Shown here: positions 48,928 to 58,501 of the stretch, one piece after another
Layout of the letters: every line of letters starts with the position of its first letter
How positions within the stretch are numbered: the first letter of the stretch is position 1
NCBI GenBank assembly: GCA_943788055.1
Contig: CALSOU010000009.1
Span: 1 to 64,000, forward strand
DNA length: 64,000 nt
Direction: 5' to 3'
Origin: an uncultured Saprospiraceae bacterium
GTDB lineage: Bacteria; Bacteroidota; Bacteroidia; Chitinophagales; Saprospiraceae
The notes under the pieces: generated by a model
The model's input: the letters and a program-made list of their open reading frames with translations, nothing else
The model's database searches: none
Told to the model about the DNA's origin: nothing
Translations under genes and position numbers: made by a program

Positions 48928-49648
48928 CTATATTGTGATAAACGACTGAGTTTCTGATTGCTTAGCTGAGCTAAATTGAATGTAATACATGCCTTTTGGC
49001 AAATTGGCAACGTTGATCAAACCCTTCTGACCAAGTTTTTGATTAAGCATTAGTTTTCCACTGCTTGAAAAACTAAAACTTTAATCTCACCCTCGATCTC
49101 TGAAGTAAAATTGATTGTTTCAACAATTGGATTGGGTGATATGCTGATTGTTTTCGTCGGCAATAAGTGGATTCCGAACTCACTAACAATTGACTAAAAA
49201 ATCCGATCACGGATTCCATATTAGCAGCTATCATTTCATTTGATTGAGCATCGTAAGAAAATATTCCAAGAAAATTATGTTCGAAAGACCCAGCATCGAA
49301 AGTAGCTCCGGATGAGTGACGATCAAACAAAAAATCATTTCCGACTACCCAGAGAATCTTACCTTCACTTACATAAGACTTCAGAATTTCATTATCCTGA
49401 TCCATACCCTCCCAAAATTGCAAGTCTACACCATCATTGCTAGTATGCCAGATTACGACATCATACTCCAACAGTCTATTAAGATCTGGTGTCTCCAATT
49501 CACTTGCTGCATCAAACATGTCATGTTCGATGTTTACCGAATTTAGCGCATCAGAGAGTGTCTACGTATTTTCAAAATTATCTTTTGAATCATCAACTAA
49601 TAGAATTTTCTGCCCAGTTACAAATGTGGAACCAAAAACAAAATCCAT
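48928..49648 (-). pseudogene. T9SS-exported protein remnant
   Basis: Starting at 49646-49648, the frame reads GSTFVTGQKILLVDDS and KDNFENT, hits an in-frame TAG, then continues as the open piece 49519-49073 (LLEYDVVIWHTSNDGVDLQ, GKILWVVGNDFLFDRHSSG), a ThuA/glutamine-amidotransferase-like pattern often fused to T9SS signals. After another frame change the tail reads ISISPNPIVETINFTSEI and ends in GMYYIQF-like sequence at 48928, which is a T9SS type A sorting domain. One stop and at least two shifts separate the pieces. The real start may lie further upstream. Confidence 0.65.
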
Positions 49649-49732
49649 AAATTAGACTTAGGAACTTCATATCTGCGAGTCTTTACGATAAAGATATTTA
49701 CAATTGGCTAGAAGGAACAAAGATTCCCTCCA

Positions 49733-50179
49733 TCATTTTCTTCTCTTTTGGAAAAACTCCTTTAACAAGTCTTGACTCTCCTTTTCCATGATTCCATAAG
49801 ACAATTTTGTCTTTGGGTGCAGCAACTCTTTGCCATACCTCATAAAGCCTCTTTTTTCATCGGCCGCTCCAAAAATCACGTGCCCCATCTGTGACCAAAA
49901 CATAGCTCCTGAACACATCATGCAGGGCTCAAGCGTAACGTACAATTTTGCATCAGGAAGATACTTTGAGCCCAATGCTGAGGACGCAGATGTTAAAGCA
50001 ATCATTTCGGCATGAGCAGTTACATCTGTAAGAAGTTCTGTTTGATTATGAGCTCTGGCGATGATTTGATTTTTGACAACAATCACTGCACCTACTGGAA
50101 CTTCTTCCTTGTCAAAAGCATATTTTGCTTCAGCCAGGGCTTGCTTCATAAAATATTCGTCATTAAAAGGTGAAATCAT
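49733..50179 (-). CDS. tadA: tRNA-specific adenosine deaminase
   Basis: A 148-residue cytidine/deoxycytidylate deaminase-fold protein. Zinc and catalytic motifs: THAEMIAL (HAE near 57) and EPCMMCSGAMFWSQM (PCxxC near 85-90). TadA deaminates A34 to inosine in tRNA-Arg. The motif set and size fit TadA better than guanine deaminase, though both share the fold. The start overlaps the truA stop by 4 bp, so the two tRNA-modifying enzymes are translated together. Confidence 0.92.
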   Translation of the reverse strand: MISPFNDEYFMKQALAEAKYAFDKEEVPVGAVIVVKNQIIARAHNQTELLTDVTAHAEMIALTSASSALGSKYLPDAKLYVTLEPCMMCSGAMFWSQMGHVIFGAADEKRGFMRYGKELLHPKTKLSYGIMEKESQDLLKEFFQKRRK

Positions 50180-50928
50180 GCTTTAGGTATATAGGGATAT
50201 TCAATCTGATTCAGAAAAAGACCTTGCGGAGGTGCGCTGAGGTTTTTGGATAGATTAGAATGCGATTCAAGAGCTTCCTTAACTTCATCTAACGCGACAT
50301 CGCCTTTTGCGACAAGCACACATGTTCCTACAATAAGCCTCACCATTCCGCGTAAAAAACGATCGCTTGTAATGTCCAGAACAAACTGACAGTTATCTGG
50401 GATGTAAGTCCAACTGCAGTGACTGAGCTGACACTTGTTTGTCTTATTGTCCGCATGCTTTTTGCAGAAAGGCGTAAAATCTTTGTAGTCAGTAAGAATA
50501 CTTGCAGTTTCATTTAGCTTGTCAACTGTTAGGCGCTTAAGCTCTACAATCCTAGATGAATATAGATTCAGAAAAGGTGTATCAAAACCATGGGCAAAAT
50601 ACTGATATGACCTTTTGGTAGCATCAAAACGGGCGTGCGCACTTTCATCTACTTCATAGAATTGGTATAAAACGACGGAACGTGGAAGGATAGCATTCAA
50701 TTTGAAAATATGCTTTTCACTCATTTCCGGTAAATCCACATGAAAATAGAAACAAGATGCATGTACTCCCGTATCTGTTCTTCCGCATCCAAAAATTGAA
50801 TGATTCTGCCTGTATAGCAAGGCAATTGCCTCTTCAACAGCCTGTTGAACTGACGCACTGTGAGGCTGTCGTTGCCAGCCGTGAAAGTCAGTTCCATCAT
50901 AGGCCATTCTAACAAAAAAGCGTCGCAT
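50176..50928 (-). CDS. truA: tRNA pseudouridine(38-40) synthase TruA
   Basis: A 250-residue TruA. N-terminus MAYDGTDFHGWQRQP; catalytic Asp in CGRTDTGVHA (about 48-57); then LPRSVVLYQFYEVDESAHARFDATKRSY and, near the end, RFLRGMVRLIVGT. It makes pseudouridine in the anticodon arm of tRNAs. It follows glyA by 10 bp and overlaps tadA, forming a minus-strand run glyA-truA-tadA. Confidence 0.96.
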   Translation of the reverse strand: MRRFFVRMAYDGTDFHGWQRQPHSASVQQAVEEAIALLYRQNHSIFGCGRTDTGVHASCFYFHVDLPEMSEKHIFKLNAILPRSVVLYQFYEVDESAHARFDATKRSYQYFAHGFDTPFLNLYSSRIVELKRLTVDKLNETASILTDYKDFTPFCKKHADNKTNKCQLSHCSWTYIPDNCQFVLDITSDRFLRGMVRLIVGTCVLVAKGDVALDEVKEALESHSNLSKNLSAPPQGLFLNQIEYPYIPKA

Positions 50929-50938
50929 AAATTCCTTT

Positions 50939-52228
50939 TTAGATTGCTGTCATGTCATATTGGTCTTGAAAAAGCGGATACTGATGCATTTTCTGATGTA
51001 CCTCTTTTGCTATGCTTTTAAGTCTGGTTTCATTATCAACATGGGTAATCGCTTCGTCGATCCAATCCACTATTTGGGCACAATCACTTTCTATAATTCC
51101 TCTTGTGGTAATAGCTGCAGTTCCTATTCTGATTCCGGACGTAACAAAAGGACTCTTATCGTCAAACGGAACCATATTTTTATTGATCGTAACATCGGCT
51201 AATCCTAAGGCTTTCTCTGCTTCTTTACCAGTTACACCTTTATTTCTAAGGTCAATCAACATTAAGTGATTATCTGTTCCTCCCGAAATTATTTCGTAAC
51301 CTTTCGAACTAAGAGCAGAAGCCATAGCTTGAGCATTGGCAATTACTTGTTGTGTATAGGATTTGAAACTTGGTTGTAATGCTTCATTGAAGGCCACCGC
51401 TTTACCTGCAATAACGTGTTCCAAAGGACCGCCTTGCATACCTGGAAAAACGCCACTATTTAGAATGGAAGACATCTTAATTGGTGTTCCCTTTTTAGTT
51501 GTTCTCCCCCAAGGATTTTCGAAATCGTTACCCATCATGATAATTCCTCCACGTGGGCCTCTCAGAGTCTTATGTGTAGTGGATGTCACAATATGACAGT
51601 GTTGCATGGGATTATTAAGTAAGCCAGTTGCGATCAGACCTGCAGGGTGTGCAATATCCGCTAATAAGAAAGCCCCAACTTCGTCTGCAATCGCTCGAAA
51701 TCTTGAGTAATCCCAATCTCTTGTATAAGCAGAAGCTCCACAGATAATTAATTTTGGTTTTACTTCTCGAGCCTTTTCAGCAACCTTATCCATATCAATT
51801 AATCCAGAATCTTTTTCAACACCATAGAAATTGGGCTTAAAATGCTTACCGGAAAAATTGACTAGTGAACCATGAGATAAATGACCGCCATGAGAAAGAT
51901 CAAAACCTAAAATAGAATCACCTGGCTGCAGTATTGCAAGAAAAACTGCGGCATTGGCTTGAGCTCCTGAGTGGGGTTGCACATTAGCATATTCAGCACC
52001 AAATAATTCTTTCAGTCTGTCAATTGCCAATTGCTCAACTTGATCAACAATCTCACATCCCCCGTAGTAGCGCTTACCCGGATAGCCTTCAGCATATTTG
52101 TTTGTCAAAACAGAGCCTACAGCTTTCATTACTGCGGGGCTTGTATAATTTTCTGATGCAATAAGTTCTATTCCGTTTGTTTGTCTTGCTGATTCTTGCT
52201 CAATAAGGTCGAAAATAACATCTTTCAT
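50939..52228 (-). CDS. glyA: Serine hydroxymethyltransferase
   Basis: A 429-residue PLP enzyme interconverting serine and glycine with tetrahydrofolate, the main source of one-carbon units. Blocks: [37 protein letters not shown] (about 20-56), [25 protein letters not shown], and the PLP lysine in [12 protein letters not shown] (Lys near 220), then [13 protein letters not shown]. Complete. It has its own promoter at 52305. The gap to obgE is about 125 bp. Confidence 0.98.
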   Translation of the reverse strand: MKDVIFDLIEQESARQTNGIELIASENYTSPAVMKAVGSVLTNKYAEGYPGKRYYGGCEIVDQVEQLAIDRLKELFGAEYANVQPHSGAQANAAVFLAILQPGDSILGFDLSHGGHLSHGSLVNFSGKHFKPNFYGVEKDSGLIDMDKVAEKAREVKPKLIICGASAYTRDWDYSRFRAIADEVGAFLLADIAHPAGLIATGLLNNPMQHCHIVTSTTHKTLRGPRGGIIMMGNDFENPWGRTTKKGTPIKMSSILNSGVFPGMQGGPLEHVIAGKAVAFNEALQPSFKSYTQQVIANAQAMASALSSKGYEIISGGTDNHLMLIDLRNKGVTGKEAEKALGLADVTINKNMVPFDDKSPFVTSGIRIGTAAITTRGIIESDCAQIVDWIDEAITHVDNETRLKSIAKEVHQKMHQYPLFQDQYDMTAI

Positions 52229-52304
52229 GAATGGGTGATTTGTGAAATTAGTATTGATTTTTTGTATTGCATTAAAGAAGAATAACCGACTTAGATGCCT
52301 GGCG

Positions 52305-52312
52305 CAAAGTTA
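52305..52312 (-). promoter_or_regulatory. Bacteroidota-type -7 element for glyA
   Basis: TAACTTTG on the minus strand fits TAnnTTTG exactly, 76 bp before the glyA ATG. Confidence 0.5.
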
Positions 52313-52353
52313 AATAAAAGAATGGAGTAAGCGAACGGAATAAACTTGGATTT

Positions 52354-53346
52354 CTAGCCCTCCATGAGTGACCAGAGCTTATCTTTTAACTGTGTTAGCC
52401 CTACTTGACTGACAGCTGAAAAGAAGATATGTTCAATACCTTTTGGAATATCTTGAAGAAGCATAGATTTTAGCTCTTCATCAATGAGGTCTTCTTTACT
52501 GATCCCAAGCAATCTTGGCTTGTCCATCAATTCAGGATTATAGAGTTCAAGTTCGCGAACTAGCGTTCGATATTCATCTCCAATATTCTCGCTATCTGAT
52601 GGAACCACAAAAAGCAACGCTGAGTTTCGCTCAATATGTTTCAAAAATCGATGGCCTAACCCTTTACCTTGATGTGCATTTTCAATGATTCCTGGGATAT
52701 CAGCCATAATAAATGAACGATTATCCCTGTAAGAAACTATTCCGAGATTTGGAACAAGCGTAGTAAATGGATATGCTCCAATTTTTGGTTTTGCGGCTGT
52801 AATTGCAGCTAAAATTGTTGATTTTCCAGCATTGGGAAACCCTACTAAACCGACATCCGCTAGGACCTTGAGTTCGAGAATTTTCCACTCCATCTGGCCT
52901 TCCTCTCCTGGCTGGGCATAGCGAGGAGTTTGGTGTGTTGAGCTTTTAAAGTTACTATTTCCTAATCCTCCACGTCCTCCAGCAAGTAAAACCACCTCTT
53001 CACCATCCTCCACAATTTCAAACATCACCTCACCAGTCTCTACATCTTTTGCTATGGTACCTAAAGGCACGTCCAAAATGACATCTTCGCCATCTGCACC
53101 AGATTTTCGACTAGCGCCGCCGTTTCCACCAGGTTTCGCGATCACATGCTTCATGTATTTGAGTGGTAGTAAAGTCCACATTTGCTCATTGCCGCGTAAA
53201 ATAACATGACCTCCACGACCACCGTCACCTCCATCAGGACCACCTTTAGCAGTAAGACGATCACGATGAAAATGAGCAGACCCAGAACCACCTGCGCCAG
53301 TTCTGCAACATATCTTTACAAAATCTACGAAATTTTCGTTAGCCAT
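52354..53346 (-). CDS. obgE: GTPase Obg
   Basis: A 330-residue Obg GTPase involved in 50S assembly and stress signalling. The glycine-rich Obg fold fills residues 1-158 ([30 protein letters not shown]). The G domain follows with [11 protein letters not shown] (about 165-175), [11 protein letters not shown] and [10 protein letters not shown]. The variable C-terminal OCT domain is absent, as is usual in Bacteroidota. It lies 49 bp after adk on the same strand. Confidence 0.96.
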   Translation of the reverse strand: MANENFVDFVKICCRTGAGGSGSAHFHRDRLTAKGGPDGGDGGRGGHVILRGNEQMWTLLPLKYMKHVIAKPGGNGGASRKSGADGEDVILDVPLGTIAKDVETGEVMFEIVEDGEEVVLLAGGRGGLGNSNFKSSTHQTPRYAQPGEEGQMEWKILELKVLADVGLVGFPNAGKSTILAAITAAKPKIGAYPFTTLVPNLGIVSYRDNRSFIMADIPGIIENAHQGKGLGHRFLKHIERNSALLFVVPSDSENIGDEYRTLVRELELYNPELMDKPRLLGISKEDLIDEELKSMLLQDIPKGIEHIFFSAVSQVGLTQLKDKLWSLMEG

Positions 53347-53395
53347 ATTGTCTTGCGTTCTAGTATACAGCCGTTTTTTGAGCTGATTGCCCTAT

Positions 53396-53968
53396 CTACA
53401 GTTTCTCTACTGCATCACCTAATTTATTGAAGATCTCATCTATGGTTCCAACCCCTAGAATTTCCTGAGATTTCCCTTTCTTGTCATAGTAGTCGTAAAC
53501 AGGAGAAGTTTGCTCGCCATATACTTTTATTCGATTTCTGATGACTTCCTCATTACTATCATCAGCACGTCCAGAAGTTTTACCTCGTTCTAGCAAACGA
53601 ACTACTATTTCTTCATCATCCACTTTCAAAGAAATCAAACCAGAAATAGACTCCTCTCGTTCCTTTAGGAAAGCATCTAATGCTTCTGCTTGTTGGATTG
53701 TTCGAGGAAATCCGTCAAAAATAAAACCTTTAACGTCAGGGTGCATTTCCACCTTATTTTTCAACATTCCAATTGTTACTGAATCAGGAACAAGTTGTCC
53801 TTTGTTCATAAATGACTTTGCTTCAATACCTAGTGGCGTATTATTCCCAATCTCATTTCTAAACAAGTCACCTGTTGAAATGTGAATCATTCCAAATTTT
53901 TCCTCTAACTGTTTTGCTTGTGTACCTTTCCCAGAACCTGGAGGTCCAAATAAAATGAGATGTTTCAT
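53396..53968 (-). CDS. adk: Adenylate kinase
   Basis: The start at 53966-53968 gives 190 residues beginning MKHLILFGPPGSGKGTQAKQ; a 30-residue upstream extension has no family support. It converts AMP and ATP to two ADP. Motifs: P-loop GPPGSGKGT (about 7-15), FDGFPRTIQQAEAL, and RADDSNEEVIRNRIKVY. It is the short-LID form without the zinc cysteines. An AT-rich near-promoter (TATATTCG, complement of 54081-54088) lies about 110 bp upstream. First gene of the adk-obgE pair. Confidence 0.96.
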   Translation of the reverse strand: MKHLILFGPPGSGKGTQAKQLEEKFGMIHISTGDLFRNEIGNNTPLGIEAKSFMNKGQLVPDSVTIGMLKNKVEMHPDVKGFIFDGFPRTIQQAEALDAFLKEREESISGLISLKVDDEEIVVRLLERGKTSGRADDSNEEVIRNRIKVYGEQTSPVYDYYDKKGKSQEILGVGTIDEIFNKLGDAVEKL

Positions 53969-54254
53969 GCTGATTTTTCTTTGTGTTTTTCCCACAATAA
54001 TAAAGAAAGTATCTCTAAAAAAGTTCCATCCTCTTGAAATATAGGCTTTTAGCGTCATCTCCTTGATCTAGTGTGCTTTACGAATATAGTTTGAAAGCCG
54101 ATAATAATGAGGGAAAATCGTTAGAAATCACAATTTTTGTTCATATAGCTATTCGAACTCGTGACAAAATTCCAAGCCCAAACTCAATCATTTTCTCTCA
54201 AAAATTTTTTTGATATTTTTTTTAGACAATTCAACACAATTAGATAAAATCTGT

Positions 54255-54812
54255 CTACGGCACAACCCAGCTTCCTTCCCATCTATCATCAACCCGCTCA
54301 TACTTGGCTCTTTTATGTCCACTTCGATCAAGTTGGAGAAGGTCTATGGAATCCCAATGCAGTAAAAGAACATTCAGGTATAATTCATCCCCTCCTTTAA
54401 ATGAAGAAGTATCCGCAATCTTCATCCCGGGCCCGGGAAAAGCTGAATAATCCAATAGTGTGTGTTCTGAAATTCGCCCCAAATACTCGTCATACAAAAC
54501 ACCTTCTTTTACTACTTCGACGCGCGTGCTTACCGATACTTGGAGCTTTTTTTTATACTCATAAAACAGCAATGATGCAAAGGGATTATTCTCAATATCC
54601 GCTATCTTTTTAGTACGACTATCTGTACAGATGTGAGAAATCCCCGGTTCTAAAAATTTGCGATGCACAACCATCCGCTGCTTAATATCAGTTTTACCTG
54701 ATGTTGCAAGTGCTACATATCTAAATGCATGTTTATGATCAGCATTTGAACGCAACAATTGCGAAAATGCATCTCTTAAAAACTCATCTAAGTTCGGTTT
54801 ACTGGAAGTCAT
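54255..54812 (-). CDS. Pyridoxamine 5'-phosphate oxidase family protein
   Basis: A 185-residue split-barrel flavin protein. Matches the general PNPOx fold: RYVALATSGKTDIKQRMVVHRKF (about 30-52), HICTDSRTKKIADIENNPFASLLFYEYKKKLQVSVS (about 60-95), and the dimer-forming end LQLDRSGHKRAKYER. True PdxH enzymes end with a conserved RLSP-like block and are longer, so this is more likely one of the uncharacterised PNPOx-like proteins. It starts 18 bp after the SDR gene, so they are probably co-transcribed. Confidence 0.85.
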   Translation of the reverse strand: MTSSKPNLDEFLRDAFSQLLRSNADHKHAFRYVALATSGKTDIKQRMVVHRKFLEPGISHICTDSRTKKIADIENNPFASLLFYEYKKKLQVSVSTRVEVVKEGVLYDEYLGRISEHTLLDYSAFPGPGMKIADTSSFKGGDELYLNVLLLHWDSIDLLQLDRSGHKRAKYERVDDRWEGSWVVP

Positions 54813-54830
54813 AGTTTGGTATCTTCAGTT

Positions 54831-55532
54831 CTAAAGATCGCCCAATTGCGGTCTTAATACTATATCTTCCATCACAGCAGAAGGGCTTAATTCTAGCTGT
54901 AGCCAGATTGCTTTTGCAACGTCTTCTGCTTGCATCAATCTATGTTGCGGAAGTTCCACTCCAGCCCAAGAAGCAGACCAAGTAGCGCCGGGGAATACTC
55001 CACATACCTTAATGCCTTTATCCTTCAACTCAGCGCGAAGCACCTTTGTCATACCATTTAACGCAAACTTAGTTATGCTGTAACTACCACCATTAGGATA
55101 AGCTATTAAACTAGCTACGGAACACATATTGAATATGTATCCATGTTCTTGTTTTAAGAAATACGGCATAAGCGCTCTCGTCAGATTGTATGGTCCATAG
55201 ACATTAACTTCCATCATATTTTCTAGCACCCCTTCGTCTTCGGTGTGCACCTCTCCAGGTGCATATACACCTGCATTATTCACTAGTATATCCAAAGTAG
55301 ACCATGTTGATTTTAACATGTTCGAGAACTTGTCAATTTGAGATTTGTCAGATACATCAACCGGCATGGAAATAATCTCAACATTCGGATATTTCTTCTC
55401 CAAAATGCTATGAAACTCCTTAAGATCTTGCTCATTTCTTGCACAGATGGCAATATCTACTCCTTTAGAAGCAAACAATTCGGCAATTGCAGCTCCGATT
55501 CCTTTACTTGCTCCCGTAATTACTGCTTTCAT
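54831..55532 (-). CDS. SDR family oxidoreductase (3-ketoacyl-ACP reductase-like)
   Basis: A 233-residue classical short-chain dehydrogenase. NAD(P)-binding TGASKGIGAAIA (about 6-17), NNAG (about 88-91), catalytic Ser in NMCSVAS, and the YxxxK pair in YSITKFALNG (about 148-157). The Arg at about 32 after the second strand suggests NADPH use. The substrate is unknown. Paired with the PNPOx-like gene downstream. One of the short GGC/GCC hairpin motifs lies in its upstream region (55552-55569). Confidence 0.88.
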   Translation of the reverse strand: MKAVITGASKGIGAAIAELFASKGVDIAICARNEQDLKEFHSILEKKYPNVEIISMPVDVSDKSQIDKFSNMLKSTWSTLDILVNNAGVYAPGEVHTEDEGVLENMMEVNVYGPYNLTRALMPYFLKQEHGYIFNMCSVASLIAYPNGGSYSITKFALNGMTKVLRAELKDKGIKVCGVFPGATWSASWAGVELPQHRLMQAEDVAKAIWLQLELSPSAVMEDIVLRPQLGDL

Positions 55533-55784
55533 ATGTATGGTCGTTTTATTGCTTTTGGCCTAAAGCCATTTGTTTCTTAGAATAATCAATAGTTACAAAA
55601 TATTTCCCTTTGAGGATAACATCTTATACAATCATCTAACGTAATGATTGTTTTGTCAAAAATGAACAATTTTGACAACAATGAATTGGTTAATAGTCCT
55701 AGCTAAGGTGGACATTTTTAGTAATATTGCCTAAAGGAACGGCTTGAAACACGGGCACAACCGAAAATTAAAGAACTAGTGTAG

Positions 55785-56528
55785 ATGTTAAAAAGATCAT
55801 TATTTCATTTTGGCAGATTTATTCAGTGGGTACCTCAGATTTTATCAAGACCTGAGAATTTCCGCATGTATTGGCGAGAAACCATGCGACAAATGGAACA
55901 GATTGGTTTAGGATCATTTCTGATTGTCTTTTTGATTTCGATCTTTATTGGTGCAGTTACCGCTGTGCAATTCGCCTATCAATTAACTGGTTTCACGATT
56001 CCGCGATACTACGTAGGATACATTGTTCGCGATATGACGCTCATAGAGATGGCTCCAACAATTACCTGCTTGGTGTTGGCTGGAAAAGTGGGCTCAAACA
56101 TAGCAGCAGAAATCGGTGGCATGCAACAGAAAGAACACGTGGCAGCGATGGAAATTATGGGAGTGAATACATCAAGTTTTTTAGTGCTTCCTAGGCTAAT
56201 CGCATGTATCGTCATGGTTCCGATTCTAGTGTGTATCGCCTCGATCGTAAGTATGATCGGAGCCTATTTAGGTAGTGTTCCAACAGGTATGTTCACATCA
56301 GATGAGTTCATACGAGGATTGAGAGCATTTTTTGATTCATACCATGTGGTCATGATGCTCGTGAAAGCTCTAGTCTTTGGAATAGTATTATGTCTGGTTT
56401 CCTGTTATCAAGGATACTATGTCAAAAATGGTAGCGTAGAGCTTGGAAAGTCCAGCACTCAAGCTGTTGTAATTAGTAATATTTTGATATTGCTTAGTGA
56501 TTATCTAATTGCAGTACTTTTAACCTAG
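55785..56528 (+). CDS. mlaE: MlaE-type ABC transporter permease
   Basis: A 247-residue permease of the Mla lipid-transport system, which moves phospholipids between inner and outer membranes. Five or six helices and the typical ITAVQFAYQL, GYIVRDMTLIEMAPTITCLVLAGKVGSNIAAEIGGMQQKEHVAAMEIMGVN block (about 80-127), which includes the coupling helix. It is followed 17 bp later by the ATPase gene. The MCE (MlaD) subunit that normally completes the system does not follow. Confidence 0.93.
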   Translation: MLKRSLFHFGRFIQWVPQILSRPENFRMYWRETMRQMEQIGLGSFLIVFLISIFIGAVTAVQFAYQLTGFTIPRYYVGYIVRDMTLIEMAPTITCLVLAGKVGSNIAAEIGGMQQKEHVAAMEIMGVNTSSFLVLPRLIACIVMVPILVCIASIVSMIGAYLGSVPTGMFTSDEFIRGLRAFFDSYHVVMMLVKALVFGIVLCLVSCYQGYYVKNGSVELGKSSTQAVVISNILILLSDYLIAVLLT

Positions 56529-56545
56529 GACCCAAAAGAACAACA

Positions 56546-57307
56546 ATGATTCGTATAGAAAATATCAAAAAATCGTTCGGAGAAAAAGAGGTTCTTAAAG
56601 GCCTTAACCTTGAATTCCACAAAGGAAAGAACAATCTGATCATTGGCCGAAGCGGAGCTGGAAAAACGGTGCTACTTAAAATTCTAGTAGGTCTTTTGCA
56701 ACCTACTTCAGGTACTGTTTGGTATGATGATGTTGACTTCACTAAACTAGGGAAAAGGGATCTTAGGGAGGTTCGTATGAAAGTTGGCATGCTATTTCAA
56801 GGATCTGCATTATTTGATTCGATGACCGTTGCGGAGAATATTCGCTTTCCAATGGACATGTTTAGCACTAAAACAAAGAAGGAAAAAGACATGCGTGTTG
56901 ATTTATGTCTTGAACGTGTTGAATTGGAAGGGGCTAACGACAAATACCCTGGTGAGCTTTCTGGAGGAATGCAAAAGCGTGTAGGAATAGCACGATCAAT
57001 CGTTTTGGAACCAAAATATCTATTTTGCGATGAACCAAATTCTGGTTTGGACCCAAAAACAAGTTTAGTTATAGATCAGCTAATTTCATCAATTACAGTT
57101 GAAAATAACATTACGACTGTCATCAACACACACGATATGAACTCGGTGATGGAAATCGGTGATAATATTGCATTGTTATCTGATGGGCATGCTGTATGGC
57201 AAGGTAACAAAGCTGAAGTCTTAACAACAGAAAATCAGACACTTCAAGATTTCATTTTCGCTTCACCGTTCTTACTAAAACTTCGAGATAGCTTCGTTAA
57301 AGACTAA
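56546..57307 (+). CDS. mlaF: MlaF-type ABC transporter ATP-binding protein
   Basis: A 253-residue ABC ATPase. Walker A GRSGAGKT (about 34-41), signature LSGGMQKR (about 138-145), Walker B YLFCDEPNSGLDP (about 158-170) and the H-loop His in NTHDM (about 193). The GGMQKRVGIARSI stretch is characteristic of the MlaF subgroup. It energises the MlaE permease encoded just before it. Confidence 0.93.
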   Translation: MIRIENIKKSFGEKEVLKGLNLEFHKGKNNLIIGRSGAGKTVLLKILVGLLQPTSGTVWYDDVDFTKLGKRDLREVRMKVGMLFQGSALFDSMTVAENIRFPMDMFSTKTKKEKDMRVDLCLERVELEGANDKYPGELSGGMQKRVGIARSIVLEPKYLFCDEPNSGLDPKTSLVIDQLISSITVENNITTVINTHDMNSVMEIGDNIALLSDGHAVWQGNKAEVLTTENQTLQDFIFASPFLLKLRDSFVKD

Positions 57308-57346
57308 ATGTAAACGATTTTTTGATCCATCCACAACCCTATTATA

Positions 57347-57946
57347 ATGGCACAAAATAAGGCGGTAATAATATTCATTAGAAAGCCAGAATTAGGTAAA
57401 GTCAAAACACGATTAGCAAAAGGTGTTGGTCAAGAAAAAGCGTTAGAAATCTACAATAAACTACTTGATCACACCCGAGAAGAATCACTAAAAGTCGACT
57501 GTGATAGATTCTTATTCTATGAAGGAGAAATTGATACGCAAGATCAATGGTCAGATTCAGATTTTCAAAAGTTTGTTCAATGTAAAGGTGATCTTGGAAC
57601 AAAAATGAAACATGCCTTCACAATCGCACTAGCGAAATATGACCAGGTCCTAATAATAGGCAGTGATTGCCCAGAAATTACGCATAAAGACATCGAACGA
57701 GGGTTCTTTGAATTGGAAGAGCACGATGTTGTAATAGGACCAGCTAGAGATGGCGGTTATTATCTTCTCGGTATGTCAGCTTTACAGCTATTCCTTTTTG
57801 ATGATATGCCATGGAGTGAAGAGAACTTACTTGAAGAATCAATTATTCGAGTCCAAGATCGCGGACTACAATATGCTTTACTTAAAACCAAATCAGATAT
57901 CGACTACAAAGAAGACTGGGAAGAATTCAAGCATTTGCTTGACTAG
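57347..57946 (+). CDS. TIGR04282/DUF2064 glycosyltransferase-like protein
   Basis: A 199-residue GT-A-like nucleotidyl/glycosyl transferase fold. Hallmarks: IIFIRKPELGKVKTRLAKGVG (about 8-28), GDLGTKM, VLIIGSDCPEI (about 103-113) with the DxD-like acidic pair, and VIGPARDGGYYLLGMSAL. Members were named after arsenosugar biosynthesis, but most have no proven role. No arsenic or sugar genes are near. Its end overlaps the convergent next gene by 20 bp. Confidence 0.87.
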   Translation: MAQNKAVIIFIRKPELGKVKTRLAKGVGQEKALEIYNKLLDHTREESLKVDCDRFLFYEGEIDTQDQWSDSDFQKFVQCKGDLGTKMKHAFTIALAKYDQVLIIGSDCPEITHKDIERGFFELEEHDVVIGPARDGGYYLLGMSALQLFLFDDMPWSEENLLEESIIRVQDRGLQYALLKTKSDIDYKEDWEEFKHLLD

Positions 57947-58466
57947 CAATTTGATGTAGGCGCTTCAATTCCTTTTTAGCTCTTGATTGAAACCCCTTGC
58001 TTCCATGCGGAAATTGTTCTTCTATAGCCGGAATAAGTTCATCTGTCAAATCTGGATACTTTGATGCTATATTTACAAGAACAGTCATTGCAAAGACTTT
58101 GATCGCTATTGCTGCTTTCATATCCTGAAGAAATGAAAACCCTAAATCATATATCGGACCTTCAAAGTCCTCCGGAATATCCATAAATTGCCAAACTCTA
58201 AAAGTGTTTCGCACAACAGCATCATGCTGAGGTTTCTGAATGGCGCTGATCATTTCATCATAATAAGGAACAAACAATTCTCCATGTTCTATACCTAGCA
58301 ACCCCACTGGCCAAGAAGCATTTTGACAAATTCTTAAGTCCTCAGATAAAAAACAATGCATCAACTCTCTGATTCGTAAAGGATCAGCTATTACCGCGTC
58401 TTTAATCCTATCAGCATTCTTTTTGGACTGCCCTTTTTTCAGTATTTCTAAGAATTGTTCCGGCAT
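57927..58466 (-). CDS. Hypothetical helical (HEAT-like) protein
   Basis: A 179-residue soluble protein built of paired helices of HEAT/ARM character (for example CQNASWPVGLLGIEHGELFVPYYDEMISAI and AIAIKVFAMTVLVNIASKYPDLTDELIPAIEEQ), with a basic C-terminus. Such folds bind other proteins. I do not recognise the family with certainty. Same strand as the efflux adaptor, 35 bp after it, so possibly co-transcribed. Confidence 0.65.
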   Translation of the reverse strand: MPEQFLEILKKGQSKKNADRIKDAVIADPLRIRELMHCFLSEDLRICQNASWPVGLLGIEHGELFVPYYDEMISAIQKPQHDAVVRNTFRVWQFMDIPEDFEGPIYDLGFSFLQDMKAAIAIKVFAMTVLVNIASKYPDLTDELIPAIEEQFPHGSKGFQSRAKKELKRLHQIASQANA

Positions 58467-58501
58467 AAAGGCGATCTACTTGCATTTTTAGTAAGAGGGA
58501 A

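Noticed and set aside
54400-54613. Plus-strand 70-codon ORF opposite the PNPOx-like gene
   Set aside because: Antisense shadow with no recognisable features.
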